Positions 7,953 to 17,070 of a stretch of 25,579 nt of DNA are shown here, one piece after another. Below the pieces are notes generated by a model, which saw only the letters and a list, made by a program, of their open reading frames with translations, had not been told where the DNA came from and did not search any database. The position numbers and the translations under genes were made by a program. Within the stretch, counting starts at the first letter, position 1. Each line of letters starts with the position of its first letter. The stretch is from a virus. Where the stretch lies: IMG/VR virus record IMGVR_UViG_3300042879_000309, positions 1 through 25,579 of that record; one strand, given 5' to 3'.

Positions 7953-8242
7953 TTTCCGATGAGGACTTCTTGCGGCTGTTTAATGTGGCTATGGCGCTGG
8001 CTAAACCTGTCGGAAAAGCGACACTTAAGGCCGAGTCAATAGATGATCGCTTTGAAAACATTGAAGTTGATAGCTTGGATTTATTAATTATCGGCATGTA
8101 TCTCTGTGATGCCTTTGTTGTTTCAGAAGAGAAAGGCAAGGAGATGAGGCCGGAAACTGTTGGTCAAATGAAAGAGTTTCTGGTGGCTAATGCCGGAAAA
8201 CCGACAATTGATGTCGATGCTATGTTGCAGGTGATGGTATGA
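7949..8242 (+). CDS. Acyl carrier protein-like protein
   Basis: A 97-residue acidic helical protein with the hallmarks of an acyl carrier protein. F-E-N-I-E-V-D-S-L-D-L-L at residues 35-46 matches the (G/V)-D-S-L-D signature, so Ser42 is the expected 4'-phosphopantetheine attachment site, at nearly the usual position (Ser36 in bacterial ACP). A helix-2-like stretch (IIGMYLCDAF) follows, then ETVGQMKEFL, which matches the (T)VG-x-x-x-x-(Y/F)(I/L) segment before ACP helix 4. The start has GGGGGTG upstream and overlaps the previous stop; the stop overlaps the ketosynthase start (ATGA). Role: carries acyl chains as thioesters, probably as partner of the adjacent enzyme. A host phosphopantetheinyl transferase would have to activate it. 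Confidence 0.8.
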   Translation: MISDEDFLRLFNVAMALAKPVGKATLKAESIDDRFENIEVDSLDLLIIGMYLCDAFVVSEEKGKEMRPETVGQMKEFLVANAGKPTIDVDAMLQVMV

Positions 8243-9363
8243 GCCTATTCATTACACATGGGCATACCGTATCCAACACTGAAACCACACTTTTCCAAGA
8301 CATTCTGCACCCACAGCGCACCCATTTCATACCGGAAAGCTACCAAGGTGCGAAACATGGCTTTAAATACCCACCGCATAACCTAGCTAATATGGTGTTA
8401 GCCCCTGCAACGGTAGAGTGGCTAAAGCAAAACCCTTCCCTTGGCAAAACTGCATTCATCCTAGCCAGCGGTAACGCCCATTTTGCAGGCATTAACCCGC
8501 GCAGTAGCCAAACTCACACCCAACTGCACTACGAATACAAGTTTCTGCCCTTTACTTTGACGCAAGTCATGGCTGGCAGGCTGGCAAACATGATCTGTGA
8601 GCCTGATTACATAGCTACAGACGCTTCTGCCTGCGCTTCTAGCCTTAAAACCCTGATGGATTGCCTGATGCTGGAAGCATTTGGCTTTACTCGCTTCCTG
8701 ATCCTAACGGTTGAGGATGCGGTATCCAATTCAGTGTTGCAGTTCTTTGGCGATTCTGGCGCTTCCCTGACGCTGGCAGAAGAAGAAACCAAGGGTATCG
8801 TGCCAAGCGCTTTTGATAGCAAGAATGGTGGCTTCTATGTAGGCCAAGGCGCTGCTTTTACGGTGCTGATGGCTGAAGGTGAGGTCAATTACTACGGCCT
8901 AACCCCTAAAGCTAGGCTGGTGGGTGCGTATCACGCCGCTGAGAAGTGGAATAACGCCATAGGTCAGCGCCCGGACGGTAAGGGTTACGTTGACGCCATT
9001 GAAGGTGCCATGATGTATGGCGGTGTGTTCGGTCAAGACATTAGCATTGTGAAAACACACGGCACTGGCACAGAATCCAATAACTTGGCAGAAAAGAACG
9101 CTTTAGTCACCACTTTGGATAGCTTTGTTGCAACGTCATTTAAGCCAAAAATAGGTCACACAATGGGCGCTTCGGGCTTGCTAGAAACGCTACTTTTGCT
9201 TGACAATCTGGTTTATGGTGTTGTACCTGCTATTCCTAACCGGACGGAAAAAGACAGCATTTTCTTGTCCGAGGACTGCGAGACTCCTGATGGGCTGATC
9301 TTAAGTCTTGCTGCTGGAATGGGGAATGTTTACACAGCAGCAATCTTTGACCCTGTGAGGTAA
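8239..9363 (+). CDS. Beta-ketoacyl-ACP synthase-like enzyme (KAS I/II, thiolase fold)
   Basis: A 374-residue ketosynthase with every key active-site residue. Nucleophile Cys132 lies in TDASACASS. His274 lies in VKTHGTGTES, the HGTGT motif. Lys302 and His307 lie in FKPKIGHTMGASG, with the same K-x4-H spacing as FabF. The glycine-rich end is SLAAGMGNVYTAAIF in place of the usual GFGGTN turn. It is shorter than bacterial FabF/FabB (about 405-415 residues). The family joins malonyl-ACP to an acyl chain by decarboxylative Claisen condensation. The gene overlaps the ACP-like stop by 4 nt, with AGGTG spaced for its own initiation. The pairing argues for a working acyl-chain system, perhaps fatty-acid extension or acyl supply for a modification. 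Family assignment is secure; substrate and purpose are inference. Confidence 0.85.
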   Translation: MSLFITHGHTVSNTETTLFQDILHPQRTHFIPESYQGAKHGFKYPPHNLANMVLAPATVEWLKQNPSLGKTAFILASGNAHFAGINPRSSQTHTQLHYEYKFLPFTLTQVMAGRLANMICEPDYIATDASACASSLKTLMDCLMLEAFGFTRFLILTVEDAVSNSVLQFFGDSGASLTLAEEETKGIVPSAFDSKNGGFYVGQGAAFTVLMAEGEVNYYGLTPKARLVGAYHAAEKWNNAIGQRPDGKGYVDAIEGAMMYGGVFGQDISIVKTHGTGTESNNLAEKNALVTTLDSFVATSFKPKIGHTMGASGLLETLLLLDNLVYGVVPAIPNRTEKDSIFLSEDCETPDGLILSLAAGMGNVYTAAIFDPVR

Positions 9364-9365
9364 TT

Positions 9366-9815
9366 ATGGTTGAGATGGTGGACAGCCAGCAAGAGGAATT
9401 AAGTCCAGAAGACATCGTTGCGATTGCCGCAATGAATACCGATGCTAATGTTGATCGTGCAAAAGCTATTGCCATGATCAATGCTGAACTGCAAATTGAC
9501 GATACCTTGTTTATTCGACAAGGCAATACCTTATTTATCATCCACAAGGCTGCGCCCGGTGTTGGTTGGTTTCGTGCATTAAACGCTGACACCGCACCAA
9601 ACTTCTTAGCCAATAGCATGGAATTTATTAAAGCCTGTTACAAGTTGGGCTTTGACACAATGGCATCAACTTTCCGTGATCCTACCATTCTGTCTGTTTT
9701 CCGCTATATATCAAAAAACCCGCCAAATCCTGAGATGGGTTACAACGTGCGAAAAACAGCAGACGGTGGCTTCATGGCAACTGTTAAAACGGGGCCAGCG
9801 CGGGGAGGCGAATAA
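9366..9815 (+). CDS. Small GNAT-like protein
   Basis: A 149-residue protein. Residues about 45-140 follow the strand/helix order of the C-terminal half of a GNAT acyltransferase: paired strands (DTLFIRQGNTLFIIHK), a strand with GWFRALNAD, a long helix (NFLANSMEFIKACYKLGF), a strand (DTMASTF), a helix (DPTILSVFRYI) and two closing strands (YNVRKT, GFMATVKTG). T7-like phages carry a GNAT-like small virion protein near their internal virion proteins, so a structural role is possible. Lying right after ketosynthase and ACP genes, an acyl-ACP-using acyltransferase is also possible. The canonical Q/RxxGxG/A acyl-CoA loop is not clear. GAGGTAATT precedes the start; the stop overlaps the next ATG by one base. 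Confidence 0.5.
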   Translation: MVEMVDSQQEELSPEDIVAIAAMNTDANVDRAKAIAMINAELQIDDTLFIRQGNTLFIIHKAAPGVGWFRALNADTAPNFLANSMEFIKACYKLGFDTMASTFRDPTILSVFRYISKNPPNPEMGYNVRKTADGGFMATVKTGPARGGE

Positions 9816-12097
9816 TGGGTGCTGTCGTTGATTTTGTTGCAGACGTTGGTGGCGCAATACTTGGCGCTGTTGGTGATGTAGTCGAAGCGGTTGGCGACGT
9901 TGTTGCTGACGTAGCTGATGCCGTTGGTGACGTAATTAGTTATGTTGCTGAAAACCCTATCGTTGTTGCAGTAGCAATAGCCGCGCCTTATGCTGTGTCG
10001 GCTGTTGGCACAGCCATAGGCGCATCCCAAGCAGCAATTAGTTTAGCCACAGCGCCCGTTACTGCCGGTGCAATTACTGCGGCACAAGGCGGTGATTTAG
10101 GAGACATTGGTCGATCAGCGGTTGGCGCATTTGTTGGTAACGTAGCAGGAAGTTTTGTTGGACAGCAAGTTGGTGCAGCCGTTGGTGCAAGTAACGGTGC
10201 GCAAGCAGCACTCGCAAGCGCGGCAGGCGGTGCCACTGCCGGTGCTACGTCCGCATTGGCTACGGGTGGTGATGTTGGAACATCAGCACTGTTAGGTGGT
10301 GCTGGTAGCTTGGGTGCAAACCTTGTTCGTAATCAAGTTGCGCAGCAGTTTGGTCTTGATCCTCGCGGCAGAGTTGCTGAAGTGGCTGCGGATATTGGTG
10401 AAGCGGTTGGAAGAACGGCTGCTGGCGGTAATCTTGGTGAAGAATTAACTGGCGCTGCATTTACTACGGCACAGCGTGAAGGTGATATTGCAATCAGAGG
10501 CATGAGAACGCCCTCTGACGCCGAGATTGCAAGAGCAGTGGCACAACCAGCGCGTACTGAACAAAGCGCTGCTGTCGAAATTAACGATGACATTTACAAT
10601 GCCATTACTGACCGAAAGAATGCAGTACAAGTTGCGTTCCAAGGCCCGGTTACACCAGAACAAATTCAACAATTAGCGCGTAATGCTTCGCTTGACCTGA
10701 TCGAAACATGGAAAGCTAAAGCTGCTGCTGATCCCACTTTTGCTAGAGAACTAGCCAAGCCTGAAAACTTAAATGCAATTCGCACGGCTGGCTTGGTTGA
10801 ACTTGCTACCGCTGTAACGACGCTAACTTCTGTTGCTGCTGGTGGCCTCGGCGCAACTGCACTGGCTGCTGGACAACTTGCAGCGCCGGGTTCGGAAGTA
10901 TTGCGTCAAGCTATGCAGGAAAACCCGATGCTTGGCGCTATGGGTGGCGATGCCTCTTTTGCCGGTGCGCTCATTGATGTTTGGGCTGGAACGCCAACGC
11001 GCCCATCCGTAGATACAACTCGTACTTTGCCTGAAGTTGTAGTTGAAGCACCTAGAATTGAACCATCATTAAGTCCACAAGAATATGGTCAAGCGGTTAA
11101 GCGCTACATTGGCGACTTTGCAGAGACTCAAGCAGCAAAAGCACCTGTTACTACTGATGTTATTCGTGTTGCTCAAACCCTTGGCATTACCAATGAACAG
11201 GCAGCGGCGCTTAGAAACTCGCCTATTTTCGACTATCTGACGAATCAATCAGTTCAGTCTAAGTCGATTGATATTGACACTCTGCCGCTAAGAGAACGTG
11301 CGCTGATTGAGTATGCTGCCGCTAATCGTCAAGGCGGCGTAAGTGTTAACGAAGACTTTAACGTCATCATTCCCGGTAAGAATGCAGCAACAGCCGCTGG
11401 TGATGCGCGTAGAACAGCCACTCAAACCGCAACACAAAGACAAGCGACTGAAGCTGAAACAGCGCTTGATAGTCGCCGTTCTGCTACGCAACCTGCCGGT
11501 TCCCCTAGAACTCAAACTCAAACACAAACTAGAACTACACCGTTTACTGGAACGCTGGCAGACACCGTTACGCGAACCGGCATTTCTACTGAGACTGAAG
11601 CTGGCCCGAGAACTGATACTGAACAAGCAGTTAGAACGCCAACTGGAACTGATGTAACTACAGGAACAGCAACAACGGGTGGTGGTGAGCCAAGATTGCC
11701 GGTGTTGCCAGACACAACAAAACCGGTCGAGGACATGACCGGTAGAGATTTGCTGGCTACAGAAGGTGGTGGGCGTACTGGTGGTGAAGGAGAGGGCGGC
11801 GAGGAAGCGCTAGTTGAGCAGCCTGTTGATTTGTCTTCTATGACTACGGATGAGTTGATTGAGTACCTGAATCAGCAGTTCCCACTAACGCCGCCAGATA
11901 CTCAGTTGCCCATTGATGTTGCGCCAGCAAACGTGCGTAATCGTCGCGCACAGTCTATTAGCCCCCGTGTGGTGGGTGTTGCGCCAGTTGCAGCAATTAT
12001 TGGTGAGAAAGAACCGATCTTTGGTGGTGAGCCTGATCCACAGAGCGATGTTTGGAATGTACGATCTTTGCGCCTTAGAAGGGCATTAGGACTTTGA
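9815..12097 (+). CDS. Large internal virion / ejection-type protein
   Basis: A 760-residue protein. The first 200 residues are extremely rich in Ala, Gly and Val. They begin with short repeats (GAVGDVVEAVGDVVADVADA), then hydrophobic or membrane-prone stretches (IVVAVAIAAPYAVSAVG) and glycine-zipper-like GA/GG runs. Residues about 520-660 are a low-complexity Thr/Gln/Arg/Glu linker (TQTQTQTRTT). The C-terminus is SRR-type basic. Such proteins are typical of podoviral ejectosomes, which enter the cell envelope during DNA injection. No lytic transglycosylase motif is seen. Function is inferred from composition, size and operon position. Confidence 0.55.
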   Translation: MGAVVDFVADVGGAILGAVGDVVEAVGDVVADVADAVGDVISYVAENPIVVAVAIAAPYAVSAVGTAIGASQAAISLATAPVTAGAITAAQGGDLGDIGRSAVGAFVGNVAGSFVGQQVGAAVGASNGAQAALASAAGGATAGATSALATGGDVGTSALLGGAGSLGANLVRNQVAQQFGLDPRGRVAEVAADIGEAVGRTAAGGNLGEELTGAAFTTAQREGDIAIRGMRTPSDAEIARAVAQPARTEQSAAVEINDDIYNAITDRKNAVQVAFQGPVTPEQIQQLARNASLDLIETWKAKAAADPTFARELAKPENLNAIRTAGLVELATAVTTLTSVAAGGLGATALAAGQLAAPGSEVLRQAMQENPMLGAMGGDASFAGALIDVWAGTPTRPSVDTTRTLPEVVVEAPRIEPSLSPQEYGQAVKRYIGDFAETQAAKAPVTTDVIRVAQTLGITNEQAAALRNSPIFDYLTNQSVQSKSIDIDTLPLRERALIEYAAANRQGGVSVNEDFNVIIPGKNAATAAGDARRTATQTATQRQATEAETALDSRRSATQPAGSPRTQTQTQTRTTPFTGTLADTVTRTGISTETEAGPRTDTEQAVRTPTGTDVTTGTATTGGGEPRLPVLPDTTKPVEDMTGRDLLATEGGGRTGGEGEGGEEALVEQPVDLSSMTTDELIEYLNQQFPLTPPDTQLPIDVAPANVRNRRAQSISPRVVGVAPVAAIIGEKEPIFGGEPDPQSDVWNVRSLRLRRALGL

Positions 12098-12098
12098 C

Positions 12099-13322
12099 AT
12101 GAGAATACTTGAGATGATTGCTGGTAGCCGTGGCATGGGTGATGCTCGTTCTATGGGTGAAATGCTACGCCGCATGGGTAGGCGTGGTGACACCATGCTG
12201 GCACACATTACGCCTGAAGAGGCTGACATGTTAATGCAGGCTGGTGGTTCAGGAACGACAAACCCTATGACGGGATTGCCTGAGTTTGCCCCTCGTTACA
12301 GTAGTTTTGATGATGATGCCGGTGATTTTGTACGCAATACGCAATCAGATGTTTTGCGCACGATTCAAAGCCAGCCAGTTAGCAGCACAGCTAGAGGCGA
12401 GTCTGTACCAATGGACTATGGGTTTGAGACAGAAAGATATACACCTGCTGGCAATCAATTTGATTTACTAGCTGGTGGTCGCACTCCGAATGTGCGCACT
12501 GGCGGCTATGATGTTCCTGATATGCCTGCCCAACAGCGTGTGTATGAAAACGTCGACTTTGCCAACTACCTGCCAAGACTAAGCCCTGACAGCGCATCCA
12601 TTGCTAATTTTACTGACTTGCCAAGAGCAGAAGGTTTGCGTAAGCCAGATCAAGACATTGGTCTAACTGCCAGAGCAATATCACAAGCACCAGAACCTTA
12701 CTTTTCTAGTGCGTATCGTCAACCATTAGCTGAAGTGCAACCCCTGCAAGATCAAACTGCGGCTGGTGAACCAAGCATGGCGCAACGTGCAGAGCGCGGG
12801 TTACAGGAACTTCAAGACGTACTAAATCGTTACCCGAATCTCACACGCGCAGGTACAGCCGGTGCAAGCATTTTGGCGCAAGCCTTGATGTTTAGTCAGG
12901 CCAACAAAGCAATGCAGCGTGATATTGAGGCTACCCGTTCTGCTGCACAACCTTTCCGTGAAGCGCAGCAAGAAGCGATGAGCCGCGCTACTGGTGAAGG
13001 CATGACACCTGAACAACAGCAGGAACTTGAGATTGCTCAATCCCGTGCGCGTGAAGCGCTAGGCCAACGTGGTACGCCAACAGGTAGCGCAGCCGCAGGC
13101 ATCTTGGCAGCACAGCAGCGTCGTGCGCGTAGTCTTGCAAGACAAGAAAGTTTCAGTGAAGCATTGCGCTTGGCGAACATTGCTGATCAGTATGACCGTC
13201 GTGCTTTGGAGATGGAGTTGTCGCGTGATCAGCAGTTGGCACAGTTGTTTGCTGGCATCCTAGGCCGTGAAGTGCAGCAAGCACAACGTACTCAAGCGCC
13301 AGTAACGCAACCTGCGAGGTAA
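12099..13322 (+). CDS. Putative virion protein, unknown function
   Basis: A 407-residue protein. The N-terminus is Met/Arg-rich (MRILEMIAGSRGMGDARSMG), followed by HITPEEADMLMQAGGSGT and NPMTGLPEF, a Gly-Thr-Gly segment that recurs in structural proteins of aquatic podovirus-like phages. The middle is low in order. Residues about 225-400 are strongly helical and rich in Gln, Ala and Arg (EEAQ-type coiled coil). AGGA lies at suitable spacing before the ATG. Position between two internal virion-type genes suggests a virion component. No enzyme motif is visible. Confidence 0.5.
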   Translation: MRILEMIAGSRGMGDARSMGEMLRRMGRRGDTMLAHITPEEADMLMQAGGSGTTNPMTGLPEFAPRYSSFDDDAGDFVRNTQSDVLRTIQSQPVSSTARGESVPMDYGFETERYTPAGNQFDLLAGGRTPNVRTGGYDVPDMPAQQRVYENVDFANYLPRLSPDSASIANFTDLPRAEGLRKPDQDIGLTARAISQAPEPYFSSAYRQPLAEVQPLQDQTAAGEPSMAQRAERGLQELQDVLNRYPNLTRAGTAGASILAQALMFSQANKAMQRDIEATRSAAQPFREAQQEAMSRATGEGMTPEQQQELEIAQSRAREALGQRGTPTGSAAAGILAAQQRRARSLARQESFSEALRLANIADQYDRRALEMELSRDQQLAQLFAGILGREVQQAQRTQAPVTQPAR

Positions 13323-13324
13323 AT

Positions 13325-14704
13325 ATGGCAACTCAAGCATTAAGTGATGCGCTAGGAACTACCCCGTCATTGATGCGGGGTTTTGGTCAACAAGGCGGCA
13401 TGAAGCAACGTGCTGACTTCGGGCGTCAGAAACTGCCTGAAGTCTTTGAAGAAGGCGCAAGAGCCGAAGAGCAAGCAGCTAGATCGCAGTTTGACATTGA
13501 GCAAGGCCAGATTGGTAAACAAGCTGCCGCAGAACGTGACTTAGCAGCCAAGTCTCGCGCAGCAGCTACCGAGATGGAAACTGGCATACAAGGGTATCAA
13601 ACCTTTGAAGCGCCGCAGATCAGTGCGTCAGACTATGCCAAGAATGCTGGCATGCGTTTGCTGTCAGCTTTGGTCGTTGGTGGCATTGGTGGTGCTTCCG
13701 CAAGAGCGCAGTTAGTTGCTATTCGTGAAATGCAGGATGCTGAAGACCGTGTGCAGCGTGAGCGCTTTGATGCAGCAAAGCTAAAGTTTGATCAGGAAGA
13801 CAAGAAGCGCCAAGAGCATAACGCTATGCTCAAGGATCGTTTCGAGCGCATGTTGAACCTTCTTTCCAAAGATCGAAACGCTGCAATGGTAGAAGCGAAG
13901 CTGATTGAGGCTTCTACTGGCAATGGTTTGATTTCTGCGCAGCTACGCAAAGGAAACTATCAGAAAGCCTATGAGTTATTTACAAAAGCTATTGAGGCTT
14001 CTGACAAGGCTGATGCTGAGTTAGCAAAGCAACAGGCAATCTTTGCTCAGAAGGTAGCGCTGAAGCAAACTCCCGGCGCTGGTGGCGGCACTAAGGAAGG
14101 CAAGATTCAGCAATTGCCTGCGCAGCTTGAGAAAAAGCTGGATGACATTGGCACAACCTTTGTTACGCTGAATCGTGCTAACCAAACTCGTAAGCCACAG
14201 TATTTTGGCATTGCGCCTTCTGATGACGTTGCTAACCTGATTATTGCTGGTGTTGAGCGTGGCTTGCCAGTGGGCGACATTATGGCGTCGGTAGGTTCCA
14301 AGGCTCCAAAAGTAACGCCTGAGACTGTGAACTGGTGGAAAGACTATCAATCGTTTGTTGCGCAGGTTCGTAACAAACTGTTTGGTGCGACCCTGACACC
14401 GCGAGAAGCTGAAGACTTCCGTAAGTTCACATTAAGTCCAGCTACCGCCCCTAACGTCGCTGATAACTACTTTAACAACCAGATTCAGATTATTCGTGCA
14501 GCTATTGAGCGTGAGCGCGGCAAGGCTAGAGCGCGTGGCGTCACGGATGAAACTATCTCTGCTTACTTGGATGTGCCACAAGATGCGACAGGTGGGCCAA
14601 GAGTGCCAACCATTAATACCCCGGCAGAGTTTGATGCGTTGCCTCCGGGTGCTGAATACATTGATGCACAAACTGGTAAGCGCGGTAGAAAACCACAGAG
14701 GTAA
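13325..14704 (+). CDS. Putative internal virion protein with coiled coil
   Basis: A 459-residue protein. Residues about 25-90 and 135-185 are charged helical segments (EEGARAEEQAARSQFDIEQG; DAEDRVQRERFDAAKLKF). Between them is a short Gly/Ala hydrophobic stretch (LLSALVVGGIGGASA). The C-terminus carries NTPAEFDALPPGAEYIDAQT followed by a basic GKRGRKP tail, a short ending seen in several phage structural proteins. It sits two bases after its neighbours on both sides with GAGGTAAAT for initiation. Likely a virion or ejection component; inferred from context. Confidence 0.5.
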   Translation: MATQALSDALGTTPSLMRGFGQQGGMKQRADFGRQKLPEVFEEGARAEEQAARSQFDIEQGQIGKQAAAERDLAAKSRAAATEMETGIQGYQTFEAPQISASDYAKNAGMRLLSALVVGGIGGASARAQLVAIREMQDAEDRVQRERFDAAKLKFDQEDKKRQEHNAMLKDRFERMLNLLSKDRNAAMVEAKLIEASTGNGLISAQLRKGNYQKAYELFTKAIEASDKADAELAKQQAIFAQKVALKQTPGAGGGTKEGKIQQLPAQLEKKLDDIGTTFVTLNRANQTRKPQYFGIAPSDDVANLIIAGVERGLPVGDIMASVGSKAPKVTPETVNWWKDYQSFVAQVRNKLFGATLTPREAEDFRKFTLSPATAPNVADNYFNNQIQIIRAAIERERGKARARGVTDETISAYLDVPQDATGGPRVPTINTPAEFDALPPGAEYIDAQTGKRGRKPQR

Positions 14705-14706
14705 TC

Positions 14707-17070
14707 ATGGCTAGAGATCGTTTTGGTGGTGAGACTGTAGCTGAAGGCCAGACTGATCGTTTTGGCGGCAGTCTGGTTGAGCAGATTCCCGGCGCTTCTG
14801 AACAAGAGAAACGTGCTGCTGCGGCTATTCCAGAGTCAGAGCGCATTCGCACCAAGTCACCATTTGAAACTGGCTTAGAAGCTATTGGTGCTATACCCGT
14901 GCTTGCTGGTGCATCAAGACTGTTTCAGCTTGGCACGGCTGGTGGCAAGTTGGCACCGTATGGCGCACGATTCGCAGAGACTTTCATCCCTAGAACTGGC
15001 GCAGAGTTAGCCAAGGTTACTGGTTTAACTGCTGCTGGTGGTGCTGCCGGACAAGCCGCAGAGAATCTACTGCCTGCTGACGCAAGTCCTACCACAAGGT
15101 TTTTGGTAAGTAGTGGCGCTGGCATTGGTACTGAAGCTGGCTTGCGCAGTCTGCGCACAGCTATGCGTGGCTTCCGTCCTGTAACTCCCGGCGGTACTGA
15201 ACGCGCTGCCGAGCGTGTCGTGCGTCAAATGACGCCAGAGCAAATCTCGACACTGCCACAAACCGTAGAGTCCAAGACAGCAATGGTTCGTGCTGCGCAA
15301 GAAAGACTGCGTGGCAAACCAATTGATCAGCCACTGGATGCGGCAGATGTAGCAACATTGCTAGGTGCTGAGTCCACAGCCATCAGACAGCGTGGTGGCA
15401 AGCTAGGTGAGCAACTGGCTGCTGGCACGGAACAGCGTTTGGCTGCAATCAGTCAGCCTCGCACGATGGAAGCTGTGGGTGCTGATGCTCGTAAGCTGGC
15501 AGCAGACAGGCTCAAGGTATTGCGAGATCAGCGTGAAGCAGCTACCACCGCTAACAAGCAGGATATGCTGAATGAAGCGCGTACTAAGGAACTTGCAGGC
15601 CAAGGCGTTGAAGGTACTCGCGCTTACAAAAATTTAGAGCAAGCATTAACTGCATTTGAGCGTGATCCAGTAACAGGTCGTGAACGGATTACGGGGAAAA
15701 CAAAAGATCAATTTAATGAGGTTAGACGCGAAGCGCTTGGAATTACTTATGACGCGATGACGGGTCAAACTTTCAAGGCAAAGGTTGGATTTGAACGCCT
15801 TGAACAATTACGCCGCAAATTAGGTGATCGTGCTGCTGGTTTGCCTGAAGTTGGTTTTGATGCGATAGGTCAGCAAGATGCTAAAGAGTTAAAGAAACTT
15901 GTGGAAAACATCATGTCTGAGTTTACAGGCAAGAAGTTTGATAAGTACATCAAGGATTACGAGCAACTTAGCCAACCAGTTAATCAGTTTGCCACTTCTG
16001 TCGGTGCTGCTTTGGTTGCGCCAAGCCCTGCTGTGCGTGGTGAAATGGTGACACAGGCATCAGCTTTGCCTAAGAAAATCTTCAGCACACCAGAGAACAT
16101 TGACAACTTTACAGCATTGATCGGTGGCGACAAAGCATCCGTTGAGGGTTTGGCGCGTAACTATGCCAGCGCAGAGTTAGCTGAGAAGTCACCACAACAG
16201 ATTCGTACTTGGCTGAAGACCAACGGTGAGTGGCTGTCTCGCTTCCCGCAACTTAAACAAGACTTTACTGACTACGCTACCAAGCTAGAACAGACGGGCC
16301 GTGTCACTAAGAAGCTGGAAGCGAGAACGACTGAACGCGCTGAAGCGATGAACCTTGGTCGTACTCAGACTGAGCAGGCTGATAACTTCAAGCGTTTGAT
16401 TTTGAGTCCTGCTAATGCCAATGACTTGACTGCTGCGGCTAGAGTGCTTGGCAAGACACCTGATGGTGCTAACGCATTCAAGTCGAGTGTGCGTGATTTG
16501 ATTGGCACCCTGCCTCCCGGACAGATTACCACTGCCTACCGTGATCGCATCAAGCCAGCTATGCAGGCAAGCGGCCTGTATCGTCCTGATGAGATCAAGT
16601 TTGTGGATGATGCTATTGCCGATATTGCAAACATCCAGAATGCAATCAGCCGTGCATCACAGAACATTGGCAGAACTCCCGGCGTTGAGTCTTCTGCACA
16701 GGAACTAACCCGCCTGATTAACAATGAGATGTCGCAAGTTAAGAAGGGTGGCGCTGTGGCTGGCTTGTATGCTGCTGGCCTAGCTGCCCTTGGCTCTCGC
16801 TTTGGTGTGCCATTAGAGGTTGGTGGCGCGGCAAGCGTTGGCGGGGCTGTTACTGGCGCATTTGCTATTGATCGTTATCGTCAGTATGTTGCCAACATCC
16901 GTGCGGCAGTTAGCGACATCGTGACTGATCCGGTAAGGCTTCAACAAGTATTGAAGTCGCCGCCTGAGAAGCGGCAAGGCGTTATTGCCAGCATGATCCG
17001 TCAGACTATTGGTACGCAAATAGGTGCAGAAGCGCCAGAAAGGATTGAAAATGCCCCTAATGAAAGGTAA
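14707..17070 (+). CDS. Large internal virion-type protein with DRFGG repeats
   Basis: A 787-residue protein. The N-terminus has two DRFGG motifs (residues 4-8 and 17-21), then Ala/Gly-rich hydrophobic segments (GLEAIGAIPVLAGASRLFQL; LTAAGGAAGQAAENLL). The body is long and helical. A second Gly/Ala hydrophobic stretch lies near the end (GGAVAGLYAAGLAALGSRFG; GGAASVGGAVTGAFAIDRY). Paired membrane-prone regions flanking a long helical body fit a podoviral ejection protein. AGAGGTAATC precedes the start, and its last 20 bases overlap the small gene at 17051. No peptidoglycan hydrolase motif was found. Confidence 0.5.
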   Translation: MARDRFGGETVAEGQTDRFGGSLVEQIPGASEQEKRAAAAIPESERIRTKSPFETGLEAIGAIPVLAGASRLFQLGTAGGKLAPYGARFAETFIPRTGAELAKVTGLTAAGGAAGQAAENLLPADASPTTRFLVSSGAGIGTEAGLRSLRTAMRGFRPVTPGGTERAAERVVRQMTPEQISTLPQTVESKTAMVRAAQERLRGKPIDQPLDAADVATLLGAESTAIRQRGGKLGEQLAAGTEQRLAAISQPRTMEAVGADARKLAADRLKVLRDQREAATTANKQDMLNEARTKELAGQGVEGTRAYKNLEQALTAFERDPVTGRERITGKTKDQFNEVRREALGITYDAMTGQTFKAKVGFERLEQLRRKLGDRAAGLPEVGFDAIGQQDAKELKKLVENIMSEFTGKKFDKYIKDYEQLSQPVNQFATSVGAALVAPSPAVRGEMVTQASALPKKIFSTPENIDNFTALIGGDKASVEGLARNYASAELAEKSPQQIRTWLKTNGEWLSRFPQLKQDFTDYATKLEQTGRVTKKLEARTTERAEAMNLGRTQTEQADNFKRLILSPANANDLTAAARVLGKTPDGANAFKSSVRDLIGTLPPGQITTAYRDRIKPAMQASGLYRPDEIKFVDDAIADIANIQNAISRASQNIGRTPGVESSAQELTRLINNEMSQVKKGGAVAGLYAAGLAALGSRFGVPLEVGGAASVGGAVTGAFAIDRYRQYVANIRAAVSDIVTDPVRLQQVLKSPPEKRQGVIASMIRQTIGTQIGAEAPERIENAPNER

